Shown here: one piece after another, positions 1 through 8,571 of the stretch
Layout of the letters: the number at the start of each line of letters is the position of its first letter
Numbering within the stretch: the stretch's first letter is position 1
Source of the DNA: Allobosea sp.
GTDB taxonomy: Bacteria > Pseudomonadota > Alphaproteobacteria > Rhizobiales > Kaistiaceae
DNA: 64,000 bases
Reading direction: 5' to 3'
Assembly: GCA_017307955.1 (NCBI GenBank)
Contig: JAFKFV010000010.1
Span: forward strand, 1-64,000
Program-made: the position numbers and the translations under genes
Notes under the pieces: model-generated
Told to the model about the DNA's origin: nothing
The model's database searches: none
What the model saw: the letters and a program-made list of their open reading frames with translations, nothing else

Positions 1-465
1 CGCAAGCGGGCGATGGCGCGCAAGGTGGTGGCGGCCTGCGGCGGCGACGTGCGCGGCAAGGTGATCGCCGTTCTGGGGCTGACCTTCAAGCCGCGGACGG
101 ACGACATGCGCGAGGCGCCGTCGCTGTCGATCATCCAGGCGCTGCAGGATGCGGGCGCGAAGATCGTGGCGCATGACCCGGTCGGCATGGAGGCGGCGAA
201 GCCGCTGCTGGACGAGAGGGTCTCCTATGCCGAGAGCCCGTATGAGGCGGCGGCGGGCGCGGACGCGATCGTGCTGGTGACGGAATGGGACCAGTTCCGG
301 GCGCTGGACTTCGGGCGGCTGAAGGCGGCGATGCGGGTTCCGGTGCTCGTCGACCTCCGCAATGTCTATAGCCGCGAGGAAGTGGCGCGGCACGGCTTCG
401 CTTACGAAGGCGTCGGCCGCGCCGACAGCCGCGAGGCCAGCGTCCTCGAGACCGCCGCGGAATAG
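1..465 (+). CDS. ugd: UDP-glucose 6-dehydrogenase, C-terminal part
   Basis: The reading frame is open from the first base, so the N-terminal NAD-binding domain and catalytic Cys lie outside the window. What remains is the C-terminal UDP-binding domain of the UDP-glucose/GDP-mannose dehydrogenase family. It shows the family hallmark GLTFKPRTDDMREAPSL, followed by the expected alternation ending with DLRNVYS. The enzyme oxidises UDP-glucose to UDP-glucuronate in the cytoplasm, giving an acidic precursor for surface polysaccharide. It sits 82 bases before a Wzy-like polymerase gene on the same strand and opposite a polysaccharide operon, which fits that role. The family assignment is firm. A close relative acting on another UDP-sugar is possible because the substrate-binding half is missing. 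Confidence 0.93.
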   Translation, partial: RKRAMARKVVAACGGDVRGKVIAVLGLTFKPRTDDMREAPSLSIIQALQDAGAKIVAHDPVGMEAAKPLLDERVSYAESPYEAAAGADAIVLVTEWDQFRALDFGRLKAAMRVPVLVDLRNVYSREEVARHGFAYEGVGRADSREASVLETAAE

Positions 466-547
466 GTTATGCCAAGCGCCGCGATCCTTCGAGGTTCACG
501 GCGTGCCGATTGCCGGCGCGAACCGGCTCGAACAGGAGGAGGGCGCT

Positions 548-1966
548 TTGGACGCTTTGCTGCTCATCGGGGCGGTCGCCGTCGAGGTGGTACTCATAAT
601 CATTGCGCTGAAGCGCTTCGGCTTCGCGCCGCTGCCCGGGCTGGCGCTGATCTATTTCCTGGTCGCGCAGGTCTCGCTGACGCTCGTCTATCACGGGCTC
701 GCAGTGAACTCCTTCATGGAGACCTACAGCCGAGGCGGGGTCTATACTTACTATTTCCAGACCATGATGCTGTATTTTGCTGCGTCAATGCTCGTGGTCC
801 TGTCGTTCTGGAAAGGCATGTTCCGAAACGGCGCCCAGCGCCTCGGTTCGATCCACGTCGACATCACGCGATTTGCGACCGTCATGCCGATGATCAATGT
901 CAGCATGGGCGTTCTGACGGCAATCGTCCTCATGGTTTTCGCTCTCGTGTCCGACTGGGAGATGATCTGGTCGAACTATACGTATCTGTCGATGACGCGG
1001 GCGGACGTGATCACCGTCCCATCCTTTGCCATCCTGCCGAACCTCTTGCCGCTCTTCGGTATCGTCGCGGCCGTGCTCGGCGCGATAAACCTCGCGATGC
1101 GACGTCCGCTTCCGGCGATCTATTTCAATGTCGTCTGGGTGGCTATCTCGGTCTACTTCCTCGCCTCGCATCAGCGCGTCGCCATCGTGCCGCCGGCCGC
1201 CATGGTCGTCGTTCTTTCGATCGTCTCGACCGGCTCGCACCCGATCGCGAAGATCCTGACCATCACCTACACCGTCTTCGCCTACGCCACGGCGCTGACG
1301 GGACGCGGGTCGTTGGCCCATCACGGGCTGAGCAGTCTCTTCGATGCTCCCGACCAGTTCGTCGGCGTCGGCGTCTTCGATCTCGCGACGAAGCTCCTGC
1401 TCAACGGCGCGGAAGGCGCGTTCGTGGTTGCAGAAGGCTTCGCGCGCAATGCGTCCTATCCTCCGATCTACGAGATCCTGAGCTTTTCGCCACTGCCGTC
1501 CTTCATCGACAAGTTCTCCGAGATCAACCGGCTCTATCAGGTTCGCCTGTCGCCATTCGCCCCGTTCTCGGGCATTACGGAAGCGTTCTTCTTCGGCCCC
1601 GGCTATCTCGCGGCGCTGGCTGCCATCTATCTCGGAGCCTTCTGGCTCTATCGCCGCGTGACGGAACGCAACCGGTATCTCGGTCTCGCCATCGGTCTGC
1701 TGGTGCTGCTCGCGACGGTTCAGGTCTTCGCCTATCCGCTGCGCAATAGCCTGAAGCCGCTCTGGATGGGCGTGATCATCGGCGTCGCAGCCCTGGTCTA
1801 CCTGCCCAAGCCCAAGATCGCGCAGCAGATCAGCCCGCAGCTGCGCGCAACGCTGATGGGCGGCGGCACCCCGCCTCCAAAGCGGGCGGCAGCCATGCCG
1901 CACGGCGGCGTTCTCGGCCGGCCGATGGGCGGGCCCCAGCGCGGACAGCAGATCCGCCGGGGCTGA
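548..1966 (+). CDS. Wzy-like oligosaccharide repeat-unit polymerase (multi-pass membrane protein)
   Basis: This 472-residue, strongly hydrophobic protein has roughly ten or more predicted membrane spans and a Pro/Arg/Gly-rich cytoplasmic-looking tail from about residue 430. I chose the TTG at 548 because an AGGAGG ribosome site lies eight bases upstream and the protein becomes hydrophobic at once. The open frame extends upstream to 362, but that part overlaps ugd and looks non-coding. Size, topology and position between ugd and a flippase/glycosyltransferase operon fit an O-antigen/EPS repeat-unit polymerase (Wzy). Wzy proteins have little sequence signature, so function is inferred from topology and context. 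An O-antigen ligase-like protein is the main alternative. Confidence 0.6.
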   Translation: MDALLLIGAVAVEVVLIIIALKRFGFAPLPGLALIYFLVAQVSLTLVYHGLAVNSFMETYSRGGVYTYYFQTMMLYFAASMLVVLSFWKGMFRNGAQRLGSIHVDITRFATVMPMINVSMGVLTAIVLMVFALVSDWEMIWSNYTYLSMTRADVITVPSFAILPNLLPLFGIVAAVLGAINLAMRRPLPAIYFNVVWVAISVYFLASHQRVAIVPPAAMVVVLSIVSTGSHPIAKILTITYTVFAYATALTGRGSLAHHGLSSLFDAPDQFVGVGVFDLATKLLLNGAEGAFVVAEGFARNASYPPIYEILSFSPLPSFIDKFSEINRLYQVRLSPFAPFSGITEAFFFGPGYLAALAAIYLGAFWLYRRVTERNRYLGLAIGLLVLLATVQVFAYPLRNSLKPLWMGVIIGVAALVYLPKPKIAQQISPQLRATLMGGGTPPPKRAAAMPHGGVLGRPMGGPQRGQQIRRG

Positions 1967-2021
1967 GCCCGGCGCCGCTGCCACCTGCTTCGCAGGGTCA
2001 GGCCCCCGAGCTCGGCGAGGA

Positions 2022-3029
2022 TCAGCTGCCGGAGCTTGCCTGCAGGGGCGGCAGCAGGGGCCGGAGCAGCGGCGCGAGCGCCACGCTGTGCTCGATCTGG
2101 TATTGCTGCTGCAGATGCGCGGTCGTGTCGAAGAACTCGCTGCGCGGATACTGGCTCTTGTTCGGCAGCATGACGAAGGCTGCGCCATTGTCCTCGAACA
2201 GCGCCCGCCATGGCGCGATCACGGAATCGGGGACCGGCTGGTCGTCGAACGTCGTCGACAGGCCGCCCACCACCACGACGCCGCGGTCCTTCATCGCTTT
2301 GATGAAATTGCTGACGAGCGCGCGCGTCGTATCGGAGATCGCGTTGTTCGGAACGCGCCAGCGCACCTTGGCAAGGTAGTCGGAATAGGCGGCGGCCGCC
2401 TTGGCATCATGGCCGACCATGTCGCCATAGTCGTTGAGGTCAGAGGCCGTGACGCCGACGCGGCGGGCGACACCCATGCGGACGAGCAGCTTCTCGAATA
2501 CCGACTCGATCGCGAAGCGGACATTGAAGGCGAAGGCGCCATGCGCCAGCCGGTCCCAGCCGAGTTCGCTAAGCGTCGCGACATCCTTCGAGAAATACGC
2601 GGGTCCGATGTCGTCCGACAGGAAATCGCTGCGGTCTGCGCTCCACAGCGGATATTCGAGCGGTACATAGACGAGGTCGCCGGGCTTGGCGACCTTCTCC
2701 ACCCAGTCGAACAGGAAGTCGATCTGTATCGAGGCCGCGACGCCCATGTTCGCGCAGGGGCGATCCAGGAGTTCCGAGAGCGTTGCGCAGGAGTGGCTGT
2801 AGCGGCCATTGCTGCCCGCCGCGATGATGATGGCGCCCGGCCCTACCGCCTCGGCGATCTTCTCCTTGCGGTCGATCATGCGCGTCATGTCGCCGAGCGT
2901 CATGGGGCGCGTCAGAACGAAATGGAACAGGCCGAGATAGACCGCGGTCGCGAGCAGGCTGCCGACAAGGAGAACCGCGAGGGCGCGGCGGCCGCCGACG
3001 GTGGGGGAGGGTGGAGCAATCTCGAGCAT
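2022..3029 (-). CDS. SGNH-hydrolase-like membrane-anchored protein, partner of the MBOAT
   Basis: The protein has 335 residues with one N-terminal membrane anchor (about residues 15-37) and an exported body. It shows an SGNH block-I-like stretch (AAGSNGRYSHS) near residue 90 and a late Asp/His pair (FFDTTAHL) near residue 300, the usual place of the catalytic D..H. It lies 13 bases after the MBOAT gene and is the last gene of the minus-strand operon. In AlgI/AlgJ/AlgX- and DltB/DltD-type systems the MBOAT passes an acyl group across the membrane to such an SGNH-like protein, which esterifies the glycan. I infer the same role here. The block-I serine is in GSN rather than the classical GDS context, so catalysis is unproven. 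Confidence 0.6.
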   Translation of the reverse strand: MLEIAPPSPTVGGRRALAVLLVGSLLATAVYLGLFHFVLTRPMTLGDMTRMIDRKEKIAEAVGPGAIIIAAGSNGRYSHSCATLSELLDRPCANMGVAASIQIDFLFDWVEKVAKPGDLVYVPLEYPLWSADRSDFLSDDIGPAYFSKDVATLSELGWDRLAHGAFAFNVRFAIESVFEKLLVRMGVARRVGVTASDLNDYGDMVGHDAKAAAAYSDYLAKVRWRVPNNAISDTTRALVSNFIKAMKDRGVVVVGGLSTTFDDQPVPDSVIAPWRALFEDNGAAFVMLPNKSQYPRSEFFDTTAHLQQQYQIEHSVALAPLLRPLLPPLQASSGS

Positions 3030-3042
3030 GGGCGGCTCCCGC

Positions 3043-4545
3043 TCAGAACTGGAAATAGAGGAATTCGCTCGGGTGGCGAGCGAAGAACACGGCCTGGATC
3101 AGGAAGGGCATCATGATGCAGACGCGCACCAGCCGGCCCTTCGGCGACATCTCATAGGGATTGCGCGCGAAGAGCGAGAGGCCGAAGGCGACGGCGATGA
3201 GCACCGCCATCGTGAACAGACCGAGCAGCGTCTGGTCAGCCAGAAGCGGCACGTTACCCTGCGATCCGAAGAGGTTCTTCAGAGTGGGGCTGAGATTGGT
3301 AATCGAGGCGGGTAGATAGAACCCGTTCTTGCCCAGCATGCCGGAATAGATATTGAGGGCCGCACCCATATCGGCGGCGCGGAACAGCACCCAGGCGAAG
3401 ACGACGCCCGCGAATGTCACGAGCCACGAGAGCGAGCGGACTGGCCAGGCCGCCAGGATGCCACCGGCTTTCTTGCCGCGCAGCGAAAGGAAGGCGTGGT
3501 TGATGGTCAGCATCAGCCCGTGCGCCACGCCCCACAGCAGGAAGGTGAGCCCAGCTCCGTGCCAGAGCCCGCCGATCGTCATCGTGAGGAAGAGATTGAG
3601 ATAGCGGCGCGGCTCGCCGCGGCGGTTGCCGCCGAGCGGGATGTAGACGTAGTCGCGCAGGAAGCGCGACAGCGTGATGTGCCAGCGCCGCCAGAAATCG
3701 ATGATGCTGGTCGCCTTGTACGGCGAGAAGAAGTTGATCGGCAGATCGATGCGCATCATGCGCGCCAGCCCGACCGCCATGTCGCTGTAGCCCGAGAAAT
3801 CGAAATAGAGCTGGAACGTATAGGAGAGGACTGCGCCCCAGGCGGCGAAGAATGAGATGTCGGTCGATCCCGCACCGTTGAAGCCGTAGCTCGCGAACTG
3901 CCCGAGCGGATCGGCAATCAGCACTTTCTTGGCGAGACCGATGCCGAACAGCGCCAGTCCGTCGACAAATACCGCCAGGTTGAACCGGTAGCTCTCTTCC
4001 TTTTCGAACTGCGGCAGGATCTGGCTGTGATGGAGGATCGGACCCGCGATCAGATGCGGGAAATAGGTTACGAACAGCGCATAGCGCAGCGGCCTGACGC
4101 GCTCGGCGAGGCCGCGATAGCCGTCCACCAGATAGGTGATCTGGGTGAAGGTGAAGAAGGAGATGCCGAGCGGAAGATCGGCTTCATAGTGCTGGACGTC
4201 GGTCGCGAGGATGTAATTGAAGGAATCGATCGCGAAGTTGCCGTATTTGAAGAAGCCGAGCGCGCCGAGATTGACGAGAATGGCGATGATGAGGCCCATC
4301 TTCGATCGATGGACGCGGCCGCTGGCGCGCGAGTCGATAATGAAGCTGGCCATGAAATAATTGAAGACAATCGACGGAATCAGGACGAAAAGATGCGTCC
4401 AGTTCCATTCGCTGTAGAAAACAAAGGCGGCAAGGACCAGCGCGCCGATCGCGGCGGTTCGGCCGATGAATTTTGACGCAAAATAGTAAAGCAGCAGCGT
4501 CGCAGGGAGGAATATCCCGATAAACTGGGCTGAATTGAAGAGCAT
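3043..4545 (-). CDS. MBOAT-family membrane O-acyltransferase (AlgI-like)
   Basis: At 500 residues this matches AlgI/PatA length and is multi-pass throughout. The family core is plain: PFINFFSPY-type region, then DFWRRWHITLSRFLRDYVYIP-like residues near 277-297, LGGNR, and the invariant active-site-associated histidine in TIGGLWHGAG near residue 327. Such enzymes move acyl groups, usually acetyl, from a cytoplasmic donor to an extracytoplasmic glycan. It follows a glycosyltransferase gene and precedes an SGNH-like protein, the classic pair for polysaccharide O-acylation. The ATG at 4545 begins a hydrophobic N-terminus typical of the family. The acyl group and the sugar position cannot be read from sequence. 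Confidence 0.9.
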   Translation of the reverse strand: MLFNSAQFIGIFLPATLLLYYFASKFIGRTAAIGALVLAAFVFYSEWNWTHLFVLIPSIVFNYFMASFIIDSRASGRVHRSKMGLIIAILVNLGALGFFKYGNFAIDSFNYILATDVQHYEADLPLGISFFTFTQITYLVDGYRGLAERVRPLRYALFVTYFPHLIAGPILHHSQILPQFEKEESYRFNLAVFVDGLALFGIGLAKKVLIADPLGQFASYGFNGAGSTDISFFAAWGAVLSYTFQLYFDFSGYSDMAVGLARMMRIDLPINFFSPYKATSIIDFWRRWHITLSRFLRDYVYIPLGGNRRGEPRRYLNLFLTMTIGGLWHGAGLTFLLWGVAHGLMLTINHAFLSLRGKKAGGILAAWPVRSLSWLVTFAGVVFAWVLFRAADMGAALNIYSGMLGKNGFYLPASITNLSPTLKNLFGSQGNVPLLADQTLLGLFTMAVLIAVAFGLSLFARNPYEMSPKGRLVRVCIMMPFLIQAVFFARHPSEFLYFQF

Positions 4546-4560
4546 CGTCGTCCCTGTCGA

Positions 4561-4614
4561 TTATCGGCCCGAGCGGACTGCCTGCCGTCGTAGAATCTGG
4601 TTCGGATCGTACAT
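4561..4614 (-). CDS. possible 17-residue micro-ORF between GT4 and MBOAT
   Basis: Reading the minus strand, the stop of the GT4 gene overlaps an ATG (TGATG). That ATG opens MYDPNQILRRQAVRSGR followed by TAA. The peptide is basic with no recognisable family. It fills most of the 68-base gap before the MBOAT start. It may be a coupled leader or spacer peptide, a remnant of a lost gene, or chance. No function is proposed. Confidence 0.15.
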   Translation of the reverse strand: MYDPNQILRRQAVRSGR

Positions 4615-5747
4615 CAACGCGTTCCTCTCGCCGCAAGCGCCGCATAGGTGTCGACCCAGGCTTGGCTGATGGCGTCGGACGAGAAGCGCTCCCTCGCGAG
4701 TTCCCGCGCGTTGGAGGAGATGCGGGACCAGGCGGGCTCGTCGAGTTGCATCGCCTTGCGAAGAGCTTCGGCGATCGAGGACGCGCCATGGCCGCATTCG
4801 ATCGCGATGCCGCGCTCGAAGCCGACCGGAAGGTTGCAGTCCTTCGACATGACCGTCGGCGCACCAGCGGCCCAGGCCTCGAGGATCGCCATCGGCAGGC
4901 CCTCGCTCAGCGAAGGCAGCACGAGGTAGCGCGCCGAGAGCAGAAGCCGGGCCTTGTCCTCGCCGAACACCGAGCCGACAAAGCGGATGGTCGGGGAGTC
5001 AGCGGATCTGATAGCTGCCTCGAGCGCGGCGACATGCTCGGCCTCGCCAAAACCGGCGATCTCGAGCGAGAAGCCGCGCTCCGCCGGCAGCGTGCCGAGA
5101 GCGGCCCAGGCTTCGACCAGGGCAATGACATTCTTCTTCGGGTGGATCCGGCTGAGGAACACAAATTTCGTGCGCGGCACGGGCGAGGTTCCCGCCGGTG
5201 GATGCACGCCATTGGCGATGATCGTCACCTTGGCCGAAGGCGCCGCGGTGCGGATATCGGCAGCTTCCGCCTCGGTCAGGGCGTGAAACAGCGCCGCCCG
5301 CTTCCAGCTCCGCTTCTCGTAGAGCGCCCGTGCTATCGCCTTCTTCCACCGCCCGCGCGAGAGAATCCATGGATCGAGCATCCCGTGCGGCGAGATGACG
5401 ACCGGTTTGCCCGTCGCCGCGGCCCAGCGCTCCGCAACCCGCGAGGGATACATCCAGATCCCGTGCAGATGCAGGACATCGAGGTCAGCGGCCTTGATCG
5501 CATCCAGCAGCCCGGGGGCGAAACCGAACACCGGTGGCCCCTTCACGGCGAAGGCCTTGGCCGGGATACCCTCGAAACGGGCGGCGTCCGTGTCCGACCG
5601 GTCATCCGCGAGGCCGAATACCTGCGGTTCGACCAGGCCGCTGTCCCGCATTGCCAGCGCCTGGACGACCACCGCCTCGAAGACGCCTGCTCCGTTGCGC
5701 GACAGCCAGAAGGAGAGGAGGCCGAGCCTCAGTTTTCGGTCGTTCAT
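4614..5747 (-). CDS. glycosyltransferase family 4 (GT-B, retaining)
   Basis: The 377-residue protein has a two-Rossmann GT-B layout. The N-terminal half includes LHLHGIWMYPS and VVISPHGMLDPW; the C-terminal half starts near residue 190 with FVFLSRIHPKKN, the donor-side motif of Pfam Glycos_transf_1. The E-x7-E signature is in SLSEGLPMAILEAWAAG near residue 290. It would add a sugar to the growing undecaprenyl-linked repeat unit at the cytoplasmic face. It lies 66 bases downstream of the WcaF-like gene in the minus-strand operon. The PHGMLDPW signature is typical of cytosolic enzymes of colanic-acid and EPS clusters. Donor and acceptor are unknown. Confidence 0.88.
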   Translation of the reverse strand: MNDRKLRLGLLSFWLSRNGAGVFEAVVVQALAMRDSGLVEPQVFGLADDRSDTDAARFEGIPAKAFAVKGPPVFGFAPGLLDAIKAADLDVLHLHGIWMYPSRVAERWAAATGKPVVISPHGMLDPWILSRGRWKKAIARALYEKRSWKRAALFHALTEAEAADIRTAAPSAKVTIIANGVHPPAGTSPVPRTKFVFLSRIHPKKNVIALVEAWAALGTLPAERGFSLEIAGFGEAEHVAALEAAIRSADSPTIRFVGSVFGEDKARLLLSARYLVLPSLSEGLPMAILEAWAAGAPTVMSKDCNLPVGFERGIAIECGHGASSIAEALRKAMQLDEPAWSRISSNARELARERFSSDAISQAWVDTYAALAARGTR

Positions 5748-5813
5748 GCGGCGTCCTCGGTCTTCGGCCGAAAAGCACGGGGGAAAGCGGTCAGTCTGTC
5801 GGGACGCGGCGGG

Positions 5814-6407
5814 CTAGGGACGGGTGAAGCGCTTGCGGGGGCGGGCGGGGCGCGCCGGGTTGCCGACATACACCGTCCAGGGATCGAGGTTCTTGAAGGC
5901 GACCGCGCGCGCGCCGAGAACGGCACCTTCGCCGACGGTCACGCCCGGGCCAACGAATGCATCGGACGCGACCCAGGCATTGTCGCCGATGACGATCGGG
6001 CGCGTATAAAGCTGGAAGCTCGGATCGTCGATCGCATGCGTTCCCGACACGAGATGAGAGTATTGCGACACCACGGCGTATCGGCCGATCGTGATCTTGC
6101 CCTGGCTGTAGCAGTTCACCTTCCAGCCGAGTACGGAATAGTCGCGCATTTCGAGATTGGGCGGATACCAGATGCGCGCGCTGCCATAGACCCGCGCCCC
6201 GGTCCCCAGCTTCGCGCCGAACAGGCGAAGCAGGAAGCGTCGCCAGCCATGCAGCGGAGGAGGCGTCCACGACGCCAGAATCAGCCAGACGAGGTTCCAG
6301 ATGCCCCGGAAGATGCGGTGCTTGATCGAGAAATTGGCGCCGCCATGGACGCCGCCGCTCTTGCTCGCGTCCAGAATGCCCGAGTCGCTCTCATCCAGCT
6401 GGCTCAA
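5814..6407 (-). CDS. WcaF-like hexapeptide-repeat acetyltransferase
   Basis: This is a 197-residue protein of the colanic acid biosynthesis acetyltransferase WcaF type. It has an N-terminal hydrophobic helix (IWNLVWLILASW), then left-handed beta-helix repeats with the catalytic-type His in VSGTHAIDD, and the ending VYVGNPARPARPRKRF typical of the family. It would acetylate a repeat-unit sugar using acetyl-CoA in the cytoplasm. The start is TTG at 6407: AAGGGGG lies about seven bases upstream, and no in-frame ATG exists before the conserved region. That TTG overlaps a TGA on the same strand (TTGA), implying a coupled reading frame upstream (see 6404-6540). Confidence 0.87.
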   Translation of the reverse strand: MSQLDESDSGILDASKSGGVHGGANFSIKHRIFRGIWNLVWLILASWTPPPLHGWRRFLLRLFGAKLGTGARVYGSARIWYPPNLEMRDYSVLGWKVNCYSQGKITIGRYAVVSQYSHLVSGTHAIDDPSFQLYTRPIVIGDNAWVASDAFVGPGVTVGEGAVLGARAVAFKNLDPWTVYVGNPARPARPRKRFTRP

Positions 6408-6540
6408 GCGTCGCCCCCTTCGTCCGGTCTCAATCGATGGCAGGCAGCCGCGCCCGGCGGCAGCCGCGCAGGGACAATGCCATAGTGCAGTGCAGCATGT
6501 CGAGACTGGCGCAGCAATTCCAGCGCCTTTGGATGGGTGA
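6404..6540 (-). other. coding-like stretch without a clear start, ending in TTGA overlap with the WcaF-like gene
   Basis: The minus-strand gap between the beta-helix gene and the WcaF-like gene has one open frame whose translation looks protein-like (ITHPKALELLRQSRHAALHY and onward). It runs to the TGA that overlaps the TTG start of the WcaF-like gene. Upstream the frame stays open into the 3' end of the beta-helix gene, but no ATG or GTG is present; the only start-like codon is a TTG inside. It may be a remnant of a lost gene, a small coupled protein, or chance. I do not assign a function. Confidence 0.25.
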
Positions 6541-6546
6541 TCGCCG

Positions 6547-8469
6547 CTAGACGCGGGTCCCGATCGTGCGGGCCGTGACGCGGCCGTCGGTGGGCGTGAA
6601 GGCCGCGCCGGGCGCCGCGCCGACGATCACGACCTCGGCCGTGCGGATCCGCTTCGGCTTCATCGCGCCGATGCCTTTCGCGATGTCGGCGCTGGCAGCC
6701 GAGCCAGCTGTGAGGCTGTTGCGCCAGGAAAAGCCGTCGTTGCCGCCCGGTTTCGGGAAGCGAAGCTCGGCCTCGAAGCTGAACGGAGCGCCTGCCAGAT
6801 CCGGCAAAGGCCGATAGAGAATGTCCTCGCCGTCGATGCGGATGACGATTTCGGCCCCGTCTCCGGCGCCGGACAGCGTGCCCGCAAGAATGAAGGACCA
6901 GACGCTTTGCGGGCCGACATGGAAACTCGGCTTCGCCGTGAGGCCGAGGGCCGTCGCGCCTTTCGCAGCCTTCATGGCCGCTTTTGACGCCGCGAGCGAG
7001 GCGATGACGGGATCAGCCTTGTTGAAGAAAGTCGCTGTCGCCTCGACGCGGGTGAACAGCGGATTGCGATTCTTGAGGACGAAATCGGCGCGCCGCTTCT
7101 CCTTGCCGCCGACGGTCGTGTCCTTGATCAGCGTTCCAACCTCCCTGGACGAACTGTCGGCGAGCACCGCCTGCTTGCCGCCGCCGCGGATGATGGAGGT
7201 TTCCACGGTGCTGTCGCTGACGACGAGCGCCGAGGAGGCGTGCGCCGAGGCGACAATGGTCGAATTGATGATCGAGCTGCGATAGGCCAGCGCCCCCTGC
7301 GAGGCGGGCGCGAAGATGCGGGAGTTCTTCAGTACCGAGCCATCGAAGAGCGCGATGCCGAACTCCGGCGGCTTCTGCATGTCGCTGAAGCCATATCGGG
7401 TGATGTTGTCGAAGGTGATGCGCTTGCCGCCTTCGTTGCTGTTGACCCAGATTCCTTGCGAACGCGACGATTCCCCATCGGCGAGCTGAACGAAGGTGAC
7501 GTCCTTTACCAGCGTGTCATGCGAGAGATAGGCGAACTCGAGCGGGTATTTCTGGTGGCGGATCTCGAGGCGCTCGAAGCGGGAATGCGCCACTGGATTG
7601 CCGCCGATGCCGCGTCCGATGATGCGGCAATCCTCAACGAAGCAGTGCTCGACCGCGAGCGTCGGCAGAAACCAGCCGATGCTCTGGCTCTGCGCGAGCG
7701 TCATGCCGCGAATGCCCGCATTTTCGGCGACGAAGAGCGGCCAGGTCCGCCCGGCCGAATCGCGGATGCCGGACTTCAGTCCTGTATTGAGACGGCGGAT
7801 GCCCGGCCGGTTGCCGTCGCGCGTCTGGTAAGTGCCGCGAATACGCGGGGCATCCACCGGGCCTGTGAGATGGATCCGCGCGCCCTCGACAGATTTGACC
7901 CGGCCAAGCACGTTGGGCAGCCAGAAGCCCTTGCCATGCGGGACCTCGCCCAGCGTCCCGTCGATCGCCACCAGCTCGCCGGGCTTGAACAGCGCGGCAT
8001 CGGCAGGATCGACCAGATCGACATAGGTCTGCTCGATGGTCGCATCCTCGATCAGGTAGCGCGTCTCGAGCTTCGGCGAGGTCGAGATCACCGGCCCATA
8101 GGTGCCGATGATGATCGAGCGCGAATCATCGCCCGATATGCGTTCGAGCCGCGTCGCATCGCGGCCGGCGCCTTCGAGCATGATATTGGAGGGGATGACC
8201 AACAGGCGCGCGAAGCGGTAATGGCCGGAGCGGAGCACGACCTTGCCGCCGCCTTCGTCGGAGAGGCGATTGATGGTCCGCTGGATGGCGATGCCGTTAT
8301 CGGATTTCCCGTCGGGATCGGCCGATGCCATCTCGTCGGCAAAGGCGGCCGGATCGAGGCCGCCCTTGACGACGAGGCGCTGCGTCGGCGGCGCGGCGAG
8401 CGCCGGGCCGGCGAGACCGGCCGCGGTGACGAGCGCCGCGGAGCGCAGGAATGTCCGGCGGTTGATCAA
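6547..8469 (-). CDS. Tat-exported right-handed beta-helix protein (Pectate_lyase_3-like)
   Basis: The 640-residue protein starts with a twin-arginine signal (NRRTFLRSAAL, then an Ala-rich h-region and an ALA-A cleavage-like site near residue 26). The mature N-terminus has the Pectate_lyase_3/GH28-like entry motif: DGKSDNGIAIQRTINRLSD, followed by GGGKVVLRSGHYRF. The centre (about residues 90-480) is an array of short beta-strand repeats with many Asn/Ser turns, as in parallel beta-helices. Such proteins cleave, epimerise or bind acidic polysaccharides outside the cytoplasm. The start is TTG with GGAGG six bases upstream; the nearby ATG is out of frame and stops at once. The lyase, hydrolase or epimerase chemistry cannot be told from the motifs. 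Confidence 0.7.
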   Translation of the reverse strand: MINRRTFLRSAALVTAAGLAGPALAAPPTQRLVVKGGLDPAAFADEMASADPDGKSDNGIAIQRTINRLSDEGGGKVVLRSGHYRFARLLVIPSNIMLEGAGRDATRLERISGDDSRSIIIGTYGPVISTSPKLETRYLIEDATIEQTYVDLVDPADAALFKPGELVAIDGTLGEVPHGKGFWLPNVLGRVKSVEGARIHLTGPVDAPRIRGTYQTRDGNRPGIRRLNTGLKSGIRDSAGRTWPLFVAENAGIRGMTLAQSQSIGWFLPTLAVEHCFVEDCRIIGRGIGGNPVAHSRFERLEIRHQKYPLEFAYLSHDTLVKDVTFVQLADGESSRSQGIWVNSNEGGKRITFDNITRYGFSDMQKPPEFGIALFDGSVLKNSRIFAPASQGALAYRSSIINSTIVASAHASSALVVSDSTVETSIIRGGGKQAVLADSSSREVGTLIKDTTVGGKEKRRADFVLKNRNPLFTRVEATATFFNKADPVIASLAASKAAMKAAKGATALGLTAKPSFHVGPQSVWSFILAGTLSGAGDGAEIVIRIDGEDILYRPLPDLAGAPFSFEAELRFPKPGGNDGFSWRNSLTAGSAASADIAKGIGAMKPKRIRTAEVVIVGAAPGAAFTPTDGRVTARTIGTRV

Positions 8470-8571
8470 GCCATCCTCCGTGCAAGGACGCGGCCTCGAG
8501 CCGGCCGGTCATGGTGCGATGCGAAAGGAGGGTGTCTGCAGAATGCGGCGTGACCGCGGCGCGGAACCGCT

